Source: Ruminococcaceae bacterium OttesenSCG-928-A16
GTDB taxonomy: Bacteria; Bacillota; Clostridia; Oscillospirales; Ruminococcaceae
NCBI GenBank assembly: GCA_030267215.1
Contig: JAJDJP010000018.1
Location: 1-35,933, forward strand
Length of the DNA stretch: 35,933 bases
Direction of reading: 5' to 3'
Shown here piece after piece: positions 18,024-25,663 of this stretch; the first letter of the stretch is position 1, and the number at the start of each line of letters is the position of its first letter. The position numbers were made by a program, and so were the translations under genes. The notes under the pieces are model-generated. The model was given only the letters and a program-made list of their open reading frames with translations, did no database searches and had not been told where the DNA came from.

Positions 18024-18638
18024 TTATTGGCGCAGCGCCTTGCCGGCGGCCACAATGCGTGTAGCCAGCCCTTTTAGGTTGCCTATACCCTCCTCGTCAT
18101 CCAGTGCATCCATAGCGCCACCTTTGCCAGAAACACTCACGTTCCAGTAGGTGTTGCCTATGGTAATAAGGTCGTTACAACTAGCCCACAAAAGCAGCTG
18201 GGCAACGGCAAAGGTGTGGCCGGTGCGGCGTGCTGCTGTTACCGGCGCAAATAGCTTGCCGCTCCAGGTGGTGCCATTCCAGGCGTAGCCAGTGCCCTTT
18301 TCTTGCATGGCACTTTTGGCCCACCGGCCAGAAAACCCTGCCCGGTCCATCACGGCCTTTAGCTCGGCGGTAACCGATGCATGGTATACAGGAGTGCCCA
18401 TCAGTATGCAATCGGCTTCGGCCATCGCGTCAAAAATGTCGCCAAAGTCGTCCAACACAACACAACGGCCGGCCTTAACACATCCATAGCAGCCGGTGCA
18501 ACCACGCAGGTTTTTGTCGTTTACCCGTATAAATTGGGTTTCGGCACCAAGGGCTTCTGCTTCATTTAAGACTACTTTAAGGGCTGTTTCGGTGTTACCA
18601 CCCTGCCGTGCGCTGCCGCACAATGCCAATATCTTCAT
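18024..18638 (-). CDS. Iron-sulfur flavoprotein / NADPH-dependent FMN reductase family
   Basis: A 204-residue flavodoxin-fold protein. The FMN phosphate loop GSARQGGNTETAL (8-20) starts the domain. A compact cysteine motif C47-x2-C50-x2-C53-x5-C59 matches the [4Fe-4S] site of Isf-type flavoproteins. GTPVYHASVTAELKAVMDR follows as in that family. Family knowledge: these anaerobe proteins shuttle electrons or reduce oxygen, peroxide or aromatic compounds. AAGGAG precedes the ATG. It has its own consensus promoter and a hairpin-bearing leader, which suggests separate regulation, perhaps redox or metal linked. Confidence 0.88.
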   Translation of the reverse strand: MKILALCGSARQGGNTETALKVVLNEAEALGAETQFIRVNDKNLRGCTGCYGCVKAGRCVVLDDFGDIFDAMAEADCILMGTPVYHASVTAELKAVMDRAGFSGRWAKSAMQEKGTGYAWNGTTWSGKLFAPVTAARRTGHTFAVAQLLLWASCNDLITIGNTYWNVSVSGKGGAMDALDDEEGIGNLKGLATRIVAAGKALRQ

Positions 18639-18682
18639 ACCAGTTATCTCCTTAGTTATAGTGTGGTAATAAATGCAAAAAT

Positions 18683-18707
18683 GGCCGCCGCATGTTGTGC
18701 AGCGGCC
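18683..18707 (-). promoter_or_regulatory. Terminator-like hairpin in the flavoprotein leader (possible attenuator)
   Basis: On the minus strand, GGCCGCTGCA and TGCGGCGGCC form a 10-bp stem around a CAACA loop. ATTTTTGCATTT follows. It lies between the promoter (start near 18719) and the ATG at 18638, so it would end transcription about 40 bases in unless bypassed. Confidence 0.55.
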
Positions 18708-18719
18708 GAAATATCAACT

Positions 18720-18755
18720 GGTAAAATTATACCTTCACAGTTTGATGCAGGTCAA
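18720..18755 (-). promoter_or_regulatory. Consensus promoter with overlapping operator-like dyad
   Basis: On the minus strand, TTGACC (18750-18755), an 18-base spacer and TATAAT (18726-18731). The 14-bp near-palindrome GGTAAAATTATACC (18720-18733) covers the -10, as expected of a repressor site. No regulator gene adjoins it. Confidence 0.7.
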
Positions 18756-18809
18756 TATCCTATACTATTGGGGAGTGTTCGATTAGCGTTTTATTAAGGA
18801 TAAGATAAA

Positions 18810-18844
18810 GTGCTGTCTCCCCGCCTCCAGCGGGGAGACAGCAC
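18810..18844 (-). terminator. Terminator of the binding-protein gene
   Basis: A perfect 15-bp stem (GTGCTGTCTCCCCGC / GCGGGGAGACAGCAC) with a 5-base loop lies 50 bases after the binding-protein stop. On the minus strand TTTATCTTAT follows. Confidence 0.75.
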
Positions 18845-18894
18845 AAGAAACTTATTTCCAGGAACACAATTTGTCCACTCTCTACTATTGTTGG

Positions 18895-20163
18895 TTAGCC
18901 ACGTCCGTTGGTAATGGGCGGGGCAACTTCGTCGGCCTTGATGGTACGAATATACTCTGGCACTACATGGTCGGCGCCGTCTACGTTTGTAAACTTAATT
19001 TCGTACAAATCTTGCATGGCCTGGTGGTCTTCGGGGCGGAAGGTGCGCATGCCGCTGGGGCTGTCAAACTCCATGCCTTCCATGGCAGCAATCAGCACGT
19101 CAGGGTCGGTAACACCGTTTGTTTTTTCTAATGCGGTGCAAATAGCCATAGCTGCGGCCATGCCACCCGAAGTAAAGAAATCGGGGTTGCTGCCATATTC
19201 TTCGTTGTGGCGTTTTACCAGCCAATCATTTACCTCGGTTTGGGGCAGGGTGGGGTAGTACACACAGTAGCCAATAGCGCCGGTTGCGCCTAGTGGAAGC
19301 ATACCTCTCAGCTGTGGAAGATCGGGCGCGCCGGTGGTAACGGTAATGCCAGCGCTCTCAAGGTCCAGCTCCATTAGCTGGGTCCAGGGGCTGTTGGCGC
19401 CCGCCCAAGAAACATACAGGTAATCGGGCTGTTTGTCTTTAATACGCAAAAAGTAGGGGCTAAAGTCAGAAGCATCTACCGGGGCGTATTCTTTGGCAAC
19501 AACGGTGCAGCCAGCAGCTTCCACGGCGGCCACAAAGGGGTCTACCATGCCGTAGCCGTAGGTGCTATCGGGCGCAAAGCAGGCAATGGTGGCACCGGGT
19601 GTTGCTTTGGCAATAATAGCGGCCATGGCTAGGGCATCTTGGCCAGAAGTACGCCCGGTGCGGAAGATATACTCGTTCCAGTTTTCGGCACTAATGATAG
19701 AATCGGCGGCGGCCGGCTCTACCACGCAAACAGTTTTATACTCTTCAAACAGGGGCAGGCAGGCAACGGCATCGCCAGAAGAAGCGTAGCCGGTAACAAT
19801 TTCAACCTTGTCTTGCTCCAGCAGTTTCATGGTGCGCTCTTTGGCAACATCGGGCGTGTTGGTGGTGTCTTCCCAAATAATCTCAATGGGGCGCCCAGCC
19901 ACAACGTTGGTTCCGCCGGTCATGTACTCCATGCCCAGTGTAAACCCTCTTTGGTAGCACTCACCATAGTCTTGCAATTGCCCACTTAGCGAGCTAATGG
20001 CTCCAATTTTAAGTACTTCGCCGGTGGCGGCGGGTGTGCTGGTGTTTCCGCTGGCGGGGGTGGTTGTAGGTGGCGGTGCCGGTGCTGCGCCCTCGCCGCA
20101 ACCAACGGCCAGCACAGAGAGCATGAAAACTGCCATAATGAGTGCCAAGCTTTTCTTGAACAT
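18895..20163 (-). CDS. livJ: Branched-chain amino acid-type ABC transporter binding lipoprotein
   Basis: A 422-residue type I periplasmic-binding-fold protein of the HAAT family. It has a lipoprotein signal peptide with lipobox AVGC (lipidated Cys22) and a Pro/Thr-rich linker (about 25-50). LKIGAISSLSGQLQDYGECYQRG is the usual domain opening, and WEDTTNTPDVA and TGYASSGDAVACLPLFEEY give the ligand-cleft region. It delivers a ligand to the LivHMGF transporter encoded on the opposite strand. The start at 20163 is set by AAAGGAGG upstream. The open frame extends 29 codons further without an RBS. The ligand may be an amino acid, amide or short carboxylate; the CoA enzymes nearby favour an acid. 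Confidence 0.92.
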   Translation of the reverse strand: MFKKSLALIMAVFMLSVLAVGCGEGAAPAPPPTTTPASGNTSTPAATGEVLKIGAISSLSGQLQDYGECYQRGFTLGMEYMTGGTNVVAGRPIEIIWEDTTNTPDVAKERTMKLLEQDKVEIVTGYASSGDAVACLPLFEEYKTVCVVEPAAADSIISAENWNEYIFRTGRTSGQDALAMAAIIAKATPGATIACFAPDSTYGYGMVDPFVAAVEAAGCTVVAKEYAPVDASDFSPYFLRIKDKQPDYLYVSWAGANSPWTQLMELDLESAGITVTTGAPDLPQLRGMLPLGATGAIGYCVYYPTLPQTEVNDWLVKRHNEEYGSNPDFFTSGGMAAAMAICTALEKTNGVTDPDVLIAAMEGMEFDSPSGMRTFRPEDHQAMQDLYEIKFTNVDGADHVVPEYIRTIKADEVAPPITNGRG

Positions 20164-20251
20164 AAAATGTCCTCCTTTGTTTAGGTGCCTTTGGTTTGTG
20201 TACAGTTTATATGTGCTCCACCTGCCCACTTGGCAGGTGGTTGTCACCAAA

Positions 20252-20286
20252 TAGTCGCTAGTCTTTAGTCTCTAGCAGTTAGTCAA
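20252..20286. repeat. Five in-phase heptamer repeats (TAGTCNN)
   Basis: Five contiguous 7-base units: TAGTCGC, TAGTCTT, TAGTCTC, TAGCAGT, TAGTCAA. Four keep TAGTC exactly; the fourth reads TAGCA. They lie upstream of the binding-protein gene and adjoin a hairpin-rich element. They could be a regulator-binding array, slippage products, or part of the adjacent element. Confidence 0.7.
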
Positions 20287-20287
20287 G

Positions 20288-20424
20288 GGCATCCCCCTGT
20301 CAGGTTGGTTCCTCGCCCGTCATCCCCTTGTGGAGACAAAGGGCCAAGAAATTCGCTCATTTCCTCTCGCCCCCTTTGCACCTGCAAGGGGGCGAGTGCC
20401 TGTGGCACTGGGGGGATTTTTTGC
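20288..20424. repeat. Hairpin-rich element with imperfect terminal inverted repeats (MITE-like)
   Basis: The ends read GGCATCCCCC and GGGGGGATTTTTTGCC, which are imperfect inverted repeats. Inside are stems CTCGCCCCCTT / AAGGGGGCGAG (20366-20396), GTGCC-TGT-GGCAC (20396-20408) and a CCCCTTGT / ACAAAGGG stem. On the minus strand it follows the CoA-transferase stop and may reduce read-through to the binding protein. No transposase is present. Confidence 0.4.
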
Positions 20425-20439
20425 CTTAACGAAAAAGCT

Positions 20440-21774
20440 TTAATAATATGTCTGTTTTTTTGCTTCAAACCGCAGCTCTTCACGGAAATCTGGGTGGGCA
20501 ATAGCGATTAAGCGTTCTACCCGCTCTTTTACCGAACGGCCTTGCAGCGAGGCAATGCCGTATTCGGTAACCACATAGTCCACATCGTTGCGTGATAGAG
20601 AGACAACCGAGCCCGGTTTTAAAAGCGGAACAATTTTGGAGATGGGCACGCGGTCTCCGTTTTCGTTTTTAACGTTGGCGGTAGAGTATAGCGCAATGAA
20701 GGATTTGCCCCCCACGCTACGCTGCGCACCAATGGCGGTATCGGCTTGGCCACCAGTGCCCGAAAATTGCACCGGGCCAATGGCTTCAGAGGCACACTGC
20801 CCAAAAAAGTCAATCTCCATGGTGGTGTTAATCGAAACCATTTTGTGGTTTTGGCCTATTACACAGGGATCGTTGGTCCAGTTTCCATTTTTCATTACAA
20901 TAGAGGGGTTATTATCCATAAAATCGTACAATTTTTGGCTACCCATAGCAAAGGTGCCCACAATTTTGTGCTTGTACAATGTTTTCATCGAGCCATTAAC
21001 AGCGCCGCACTCCACAAGGTCTACCATGCCATCGGTAATCATCTCGGTATGTATACCAAGGTTGCGCTTGCCTTTTAGGCCAGCCGCCAAAGCATTTGGT
21101 ATGCCACCAATGCCCAGCTGAATGGTGGAACCATCCTCGATGCGCTCGGCAATATACTCGGCGATGGCTTTGTCCTTGTCGGTAAAGGTGCCCTCGGGTA
21201 TGGCGGTGGCAGGGTAATCCACCTCCACCAGCGCGTCAATTTCACTAATGTGCACGGTGGCATCACCAAAGGTGCGGGGCAGGTTTGGGTTTACCTCTAC
21301 AATAACAAATGCACCCTCGTCAATGGCCTCGCGCTCGTAGGTAACACTAAGCGAAAGGCTGAGGTAACCATGCTCATCCATAGGGCTGCAAGAAGTTAAC
21401 AGCACCAGGCGGCGGCCATCTTGCTTGCGGGCAAAGTTGCGCTTTTTAAAGGCAAGGCTTAACCGCTGGGGCACGTGGCTGGTGTTAGGGGCGGCCCCCG
21501 CCTTGCGGCTGGCCGCGCCATAAAACCAACTGTTGGCAAAAATGCTGTCGGCGTAATCGGGTTTTAAAATATAATCGTACATACCTACTGGCAGGCAGCT
21601 GGTTAAATCGCAGCCTTTTACGCCACGTTGGGCAATGGTATGTATGTTGTTCAGCAGTTCCACTGGTTCGGCTGCACCAAGCCCGGTAATAATTACATCG
21701 CCCGATTCGATTAGCTCCAGTGCCTCGGCAGTGGTCTTTTTCTTTTGGGAATATTGCTCTTGTATAGTGCTCAT
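20440..21774 (-). CDS. Acetyl-CoA hydrolase/transferase family CoA-transferase (4-hydroxybutyrate or butyrate CoA-transferase-like)
   Basis: A 444-residue two-domain CoA-transferase. GIGGIPNAL (221-229) forms the CoA-binding loop. GIHTEMITDGM holds the probable catalytic Glu244, which forms the glutamyl-CoA intermediate. SGTGGQADTAIGAQRSVGGKS is the conserved C-domain block. Family knowledge: these enzymes move CoA between acetyl-CoA and short acids such as butyrate or 4-hydroxybutyrate. AGGAGG lies 7 bases before the chosen ATG; the frame extends 16 codons upstream without an RBS. It lies 59 bases after the KAS III-like gene, in the same operon. Activation of the acid brought in by the Liv transporter is the natural inference. 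Confidence 0.92.
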   Translation of the reverse strand: MSTIQEQYSQKKKTTAEALELIESGDVIITGLGAAEPVELLNNIHTIAQRGVKGCDLTSCLPVGMYDYILKPDYADSIFANSWFYGAASRKAGAAPNTSHVPQRLSLAFKKRNFARKQDGRRLVLLTSCSPMDEHGYLSLSLSVTYEREAIDEGAFVIVEVNPNLPRTFGDATVHISEIDALVEVDYPATAIPEGTFTDKDKAIAEYIAERIEDGSTIQLGIGGIPNALAAGLKGKRNLGIHTEMITDGMVDLVECGAVNGSMKTLYKHKIVGTFAMGSQKLYDFMDNNPSIVMKNGNWTNDPCVIGQNHKMVSINTTMEIDFFGQCASEAIGPVQFSGTGGQADTAIGAQRSVGGKSFIALYSTANVKNENGDRVPISKIVPLLKPGSVVSLSRNDVDYVVTEYGIASLQGRSVKERVERLIAIAHPDFREELRFEAKKQTYY

Positions 21775-21833
21775 GGCGTTGCCTCCTGTATTATTGCCAA
21801 TTGTATAAAACGATGCTAACAAACCAGTGTTTA

Positions 21834-22889
21834 TTATTGGGCTTTACCCCACTGCACAATGGTGCAGCCAAAAACATAGCCGGTGCCTGCGCCTACCAGT
21901 GCGCACAAATCGCCATCTTTTACCTTGCCCTCTTTAATGCCGTAGTTTAGCGCCAGCAGGGGGTCGGCATGGCCGCAGTGGCCATCGTCCCACAAAAACA
22001 CGGTTTTTTCATGGTCGATACCAAGGGAATCCATTAAAGCGTAGTGGGCGCGGTTGCCAATGTGCACAAGGCCAATAAAATCAATGTCGCTGCTTTGTAT
22101 GCCGTTGCGTTTGCAGGCAAGGTTTACTGTTTTGATAAAATCTGGCAACGAGCGCTCGCCCAGCCTCTTTTTCATACCGGCGCCATCGGGTAGGGTTAGC
22201 AGGCTAAACCGGCGTGTTTTTTCAGGGTCCTTTGCCATCTCCTCCACCATTTCTTGCGTTAGGGGGTTTAGGCTGCCGCCGGTAACCCCAATCACGTCAT
22301 CGTAAAAAGAAGAATCTGTAAAGATACCGGAATCCAAAATCAGGTTTTGGTCATAGTCTCGGCGCAGCAGGGCGGCAAAGGCGCCAGGGCTCATGTTAAA
22401 CATAAAGCTTTGCAGGGGGTCTTTATAATCTACCAGGCTACAGTTGTTGTTGCCGCCGCACACCAGCACATTTTTTAGGTTTTTGTCGGCATACATCATC
22501 TCTTTGGCTATTTTTAGCCCTAAAGGCAGCCCTGCACACCTAAAGCCTAAATCCCATGCATAGGCGTTTTCGGCGCCAATTTCATTTTGCACTTTTAGGG
22601 CAACTGTCCAGCAAATGTACTCGGCGTAGGTTTCGCCGGCGTACAAAATCATGTCGATATCCTTTGGGTCGAAGCCAGTTTTTTCTATTAGCTGGGTGGC
22701 ACATTTGGTAGCCATAATGCCGGGTTGGTCATCTGGCCCACCCACATGCTTTTTGTTTATGCCCATCTTGTTGCGCAGCACATCGGCCGGCACATTTACC
22801 AGCGGGGCAAGCTCTTCTGCGGTAATAGTCTGTTCGGGTGTGTACAACGTATAATCTACAATTCCTACTTTAAAATTCGGGTCCAACAC
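21834..22889 (-). CDS. KAS III-like (FabH/HMG-CoA synthase fold) condensing enzyme with altered active-site motif
   Basis: A 351-residue thiolase-fold protein. WDLGFRCAGLPLG holds the nucleophile (Cys118). GLVHIGNRAHY (His276) replaces the FabH HQAN block. At the usual GNTSAAS block it reads GHCGHAD, so His304 sits where FabH has the catalytic Asn. The start is placed at GTG 22889, because AAGGAGG lies just upstream of it. The ATG at 22904 would put that RBS inside the gene and has none of its own. The neighbouring CoA-transferase suggests an acyl-CoA substrate. It could be a condensing, acyl-transferring or thiolytic enzyme. It is unlikely to be the house-keeping FabH, since no fatty-acid genes adjoin it. 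Confidence 0.85.
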   Translation of the reverse strand: MLDPNFKVGIVDYTLYTPEQTITAEELAPLVNVPADVLRNKMGINKKHVGGPDDQPGIMATKCATQLIEKTGFDPKDIDMILYAGETYAEYICWTVALKVQNEIGAENAYAWDLGFRCAGLPLGLKIAKEMMYADKNLKNVLVCGGNNNCSLVDYKDPLQSFMFNMSPGAFAALLRRDYDQNLILDSGIFTDSSFYDDVIGVTGGSLNPLTQEMVEEMAKDPEKTRRFSLLTLPDGAGMKKRLGERSLPDFIKTVNLACKRNGIQSSDIDFIGLVHIGNRAHYALMDSLGIDHEKTVFLWDDGHCGHADPLLALNYGIKEGKVKDGDLCALVGAGTGYVFGCTIVQWGKAQ

Positions 22890-23072
22890 AATAACCTCCT
22901 TCATGTTTGGCGCATAATACGCGAATTTAGCAATATAAATAAATGAGATTTACCGCAGGGCTTGCTCTGCGCCCTCGTGCGCTTTGGCCACGAGAGTCTA
23001 TCCCTTTTGTTATGCTGCCTTGTTGGCCGTACAAAATGGTTTCGTGCGGCTCTTACTTCGCAGAATAATAAT

Positions 23073-23099
23073 ACATGAATCACTAATCACTTTATGCTG
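23073..23099 (-). promoter_or_regulatory. Operator-like site at the start of the KAS III-like operon
   Basis: The plus strand begins ACATGAATCACTAATCA. ACATGAAT, four variable bases, then AATCA is identical to the minus-strand reading of the tetR promoter dyad. It covers the predicted transcription start (about 23095). A caveat is that it contains two copies of the heptamer AATCACT. Confidence 0.5.
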
Positions 23100-23101
23100 T
23101 T

Positions 23102-23130
23102 AGAATAGCATGCACTAATTCCAATGTCAA
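23102..23130 (-). promoter_or_regulatory. Promoter of the KAS III-like/CoA-transferase operon
   Basis: On the minus strand, TTGACA (23125-23130), a 17-base spacer and TATTCT (23102-23107) preceded by TGC. The start is near 23095. Confidence 0.85.
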
Positions 23131-23228
23131 TAGAAATTTTTATGTTATCACTATAAATACTATTAAAGCAAAAAATAATATGTTAAAAGTGTACAATTTT
23201 TTTGGTGAAATCCACAGGGCGAAATCAA

Positions 23229-23258
23229 TTGACAGTGGAACAGATGGCATGCTAGAAT
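23229..23258 (+). promoter_or_regulatory. Promoter of the livGFHM operon
   Basis: TTGACA (23229-23234), an 18-base spacer and TAGAAT (23253-23258) preceded by TGC. The start is near 23265, about 53 bases before livG. Confidence 0.88.
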
Positions 23259-23264
23259 CATTTT

Positions 23265-23291
23265 AAGTAATAACTGATTCACTTTTTACTT
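23265..23291 (+). promoter_or_regulatory. Operator-like dyad at the livG transcription start
   Basis: A 27-base site with arms AAGTAA and TTACTT around TGATTC. The tetR promoter dyad is also 27 bases and has TGATTC in exactly the same register (positions 11-16). Confidence 0.5.
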
Positions 23292-23317
23292 ACTTCGCGA
23301 AGGAGGATGAAGCGGCA

Positions 23318-24085
23318 ATGGGTGAGATATTGCTAAGAACCGAAGATATTTCGATCCAGTTCGGGGCGTTAAAAGCAGTTAACAAGGTTAGCATATCGAT
23401 AGAAGAAAACAAATTTACCACCATACTTGGCCCTAATGGTGCGGGTAAAACCACCTTTTTTAACCTGTTAAGCGGCCTGTACAAGCCAACCGAAGGCAAG
23501 GTGTTTTTTAGAGACAAAGACATTACAGGGCAAACACCGCAAGAAAGAATTAAAGAGGGGATTGGCCGCTCGTTTCAGCTTACCAATGTGTTTCCTAAGT
23601 TAACAGTGCGCGAAAACGTGCGCCTGGCAGCCCAAAGTGCTGCCAATGTGGGTTTTCGATTGTTTAAAAGCTACAAAAGCTATGCAGAGGTTAACGCCCG
23701 CAGCGATGAATTGCTGGAACAGGTGCTGTTACACGACAAAGCCCCCCTGCGCGCTAGCGAGCTTACCCACGGCGAACAACGCAAGCTAGAGCTTGCCATG
23801 GTGTTGGCGCTAGAGCCAGAGGTATTGCTGCTGGACGAGCCGACGGCAGGGATGTCGGTAGAAGAGGTGCCGGTAATGATAGACCTGCTGCGGCAAATTA
23901 AAGAAAAAGGAACCACCATTGTGCTGATAGAGCACAAAATGAACATGGTTAAAGCACTTTCAGACAAATTGATTATTATGGTGAACGGCGAGTTTTTGTG
24001 CGAAGGGGACCCGGAAGAAGTATCCCGAAACCCCGAAGTTATGGAAGCGTATTTGGGAGGGGGTGTTGTCAATGTCACTGCTTAA
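23318..24085 (+). CDS. livG: Branched-chain amino acid-type ABC transporter ATPase LivG
   Basis: A 255-residue ABC ATPase. It has Walker A GPNGAGKTT (38-46), Q-loop Gln87 in RSFQLTNVF, signature LTHGEQ (149-154), Walker B VLLLDE (169-174) and the H-loop His in LIEHKMNMV. RSFQ and the insertion between Q-loop and signature fit LivG over LivF. It powers import with LivF through LivH and LivM. AAGGAGGA lies 11 bases before the ATG. It is the first gene of its operon and overlaps livF by 14 bases. Confidence 0.95.
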   Translation: MGEILLRTEDISIQFGALKAVNKVSISIEENKFTTILGPNGAGKTTFFNLLSGLYKPTEGKVFFRDKDITGQTPQERIKEGIGRSFQLTNVFPKLTVRENVRLAAQSAANVGFRLFKSYKSYAEVNARSDELLEQVLLHDKAPLRASELTHGEQRKLELAMVLALEPEVLLLDEPTAGMSVEEVPVMIDLLRQIKEKGTTIVLIEHKMNMVKALSDKLIIMVNGEFLCEGDPEEVSRNPEVMEAYLGGGVVNVTA

Positions 24086-24773
24086 GGTAAAGGATTTGGT
24101 ATCTTACATTGGCCTATTTACTATTTTGCAAGGGGTAGATGTGGAGATACAGCAGGGCGAAGCCATTGCCATTTTGGGGCGCAACGGTGCGGGCAAAACC
24201 ACCTTTTTGCGCACCCTGATGGGGCTGGTAAAAACCCGCAGCGGCAGCATAGAGTTAGACGGTGTTTCGCTGGTGGGCACACCCACCCACAAAATAGCGC
24301 ACATGGGCATTGGCTATTGCCCCGAAGACTATGGCGTATTTGATTCCTTGAGTATTGAGGAAAACCTGTTGCTGGCAAAACACAAAGATGACGATGCCAC
24401 CGCCGAGCGCATTGAGTATGTGCTGGAGCTTTTCCCCGATTTAAAGCTAGCTTATAAACGCATGGCCCGCACCCTTAGCGGCGGCCAGCGGCAAATGCTA
24501 AGCGTGGGGCGGGCTTTGGTAAACGAAAACAAACTAATTTTAATTGATGAGCCCAGCAAGGGGCTTGCCCCGGTGGTAATAGAAAAAATGGCGCTGGCGC
24601 TGAAGGAAATTTCGAAAAAATCTACCATTGTGTTGGTGGAACAAAACTTTAACATGGCCTGCGCCGTTACCGACAGATACTACATGATAGACGAGGGGCG
24701 CACCGTGCACAACGGGCAAATTTGCGACCTGATTGACGACAAGGAATTGCAGCAGCGCCACCTGGGCCTATAA
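24072..24773 (+). CDS. livF: Branched-chain amino acid-type ABC transporter ATPase LivF
   Basis: A 233-residue ABC ATPase. It has Walker A GRNGAGKT (36-43), a LivF-type PED sequence after the Q-loop strand (GYCPEDYGVF), signature LSGGQ (135-139), Walker B LILIDE (155-160) and H-region VEQNFNMA. The start at 24072 is chosen because GGGAGGGGG lies 8 bases upstream; a GTG at 24063 overlaps that RBS. It pairs with LivG in the nucleotide-binding dimer. Confidence 0.95.
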   Translation: MSLLKVKDLVSYIGLFTILQGVDVEIQQGEAIAILGRNGAGKTTFLRTLMGLVKTRSGSIELDGVSLVGTPTHKIAHMGIGYCPEDYGVFDSLSIEENLLLAKHKDDDATAERIEYVLELFPDLKLAYKRMARTLSGGQRQMLSVGRALVNENKLILIDEPSKGLAPVVIEKMALALKEISKKSTIVLVEQNFNMACAVTDRYYMIDEGRTVHNGQICDLIDDKELQQRHLGL

Positions 24774-24796
24774 AGCCAAAAAGGAGGAACGATAGA

Positions 24797-25663
24797 ATGG
24801 GAAACATTGTAACCCTTTTGTTCAACGGTATTTCAGAGGGGTGCCTCATTTTTCTAATGGCTTCCAGCCTCTCGGTTGTGCTTGGGCTAATGGGAGTTGT
24901 AAACTTTGCTCATGGCACCCTGTTTTTGTGGGGTGGGTATGTTTACGCCTGGATTTATAACTGGACAGGAAATTGGCCATTATCCATTTTAGCCGCCGTT
25001 ACGGTTGGCTTTGGGCTGGGTATTTTATTCGAAAAAATATTTATCTCGCGGGTATACGGTAATATGTCTGCCCAAATAATGGTTACGCTTGGCCTACAAA
25101 TTGTGTTTACAGAGCTGTGCCGCGTGTTTTGGGGTGCCCAGCAAATAACCGTAGCGCGCCCGTCTTTCCTTTCGGGGGTTTCTAACTTTGCAGGCATCAC
25201 CATTGTGCATTACCGCTTGTTCCTTATTGTTGTGGGGGTTGTGGTAACGGTTGGCGGGCAGCTGGTACTTACCAAAACCCGCGTTGGTATGATTATCCGC
25301 GCTGGGGTGCAAAATTCCGAAATGGTGGATTCGCTTGGTATTAACATTAAGCGCTACTTTACCATTGTGTTTGCCATTGCTGCGGCGCTGGCCGGGCTTG
25401 GTGGGGCACTGTACTCGCCGCTTAACGGCACGCTAAACAGCAATATGGGCGCTGCCAACCAGCTACTGGCCTTTATAGTGGTGGTTATTGGCGGCATGGG
25501 CAGCTTTATTGGCTCGGCGCTTGGCAGTTTATTTTTAGGCATTATGGTTGCCGTTATTGGCTGGGTTTTGCCCGATATTTCGCTGGTTGCACCGGTGTTG
25601 ATGATGGCGCTTGTGCTAATTTTTAAACCCAAAGGCCTGTTTGGATTGGCGGTGCGAAAATGA
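24797..25663 (+). CDS. livH: Branched-chain amino acid-type ABC transporter permease LivH
   Basis: A 288-residue membrane permease with about 8 hydrophobic segments. It has the typical LivH opening (SLSVVLGLMGVVNFAHG) and the loop AALAGLGGALYSP before GGMGSFIGSALG, the coupling region. AAGGAGG precedes the ATG, 23 bases after livF. Its stop overlaps the livM start (ATGA). Confidence 0.95.
   Translation: MGNIVTLLFNGISEGCLIFLMASSLSVVLGLMGVVNFAHGTLFLWGGYVYAWIYNWTGNWPLSILAAVTVGFGLGILFEKIFISRVYGNMSAQIMVTLGLQIVFTELCRVFWGAQQITVARPSFLSGVSNFAGITIVHYRLFLIVVGVVVTVGGQLVLTKTRVGMIIRAGVQNSEMVDSLGINIKRYFTIVFAIAAALAGLGGALYSPLNGTLNSNMGAANQLLAFIVVVIGGMGSFIGSALGSLFLGIMVAVIGWVLPDISLVAPVLMMALVLIFKPKGLFGLAVRK

Larger units (their letters stand above)
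22890..23317. other. Divergent control region between the CoA-enzyme and liv operons
   Basis: This 428-base gap holds two face-away promoters, two operator-like sites and a leader of about 205 bases for the minus-strand operon. The leader has several small hairpins, for example CTCGTG / CACGAG and CGCAG / CTGCG on the minus strand. No coding frame with an RBS was seen. Confidence 0.7.

Noticed and set aside
20164-20250. N-terminal extension of the binding lipoprotein
   Set aside because: It would bury the lipoprotein signal peptide and the AAAGGAGG ribosome binding site.
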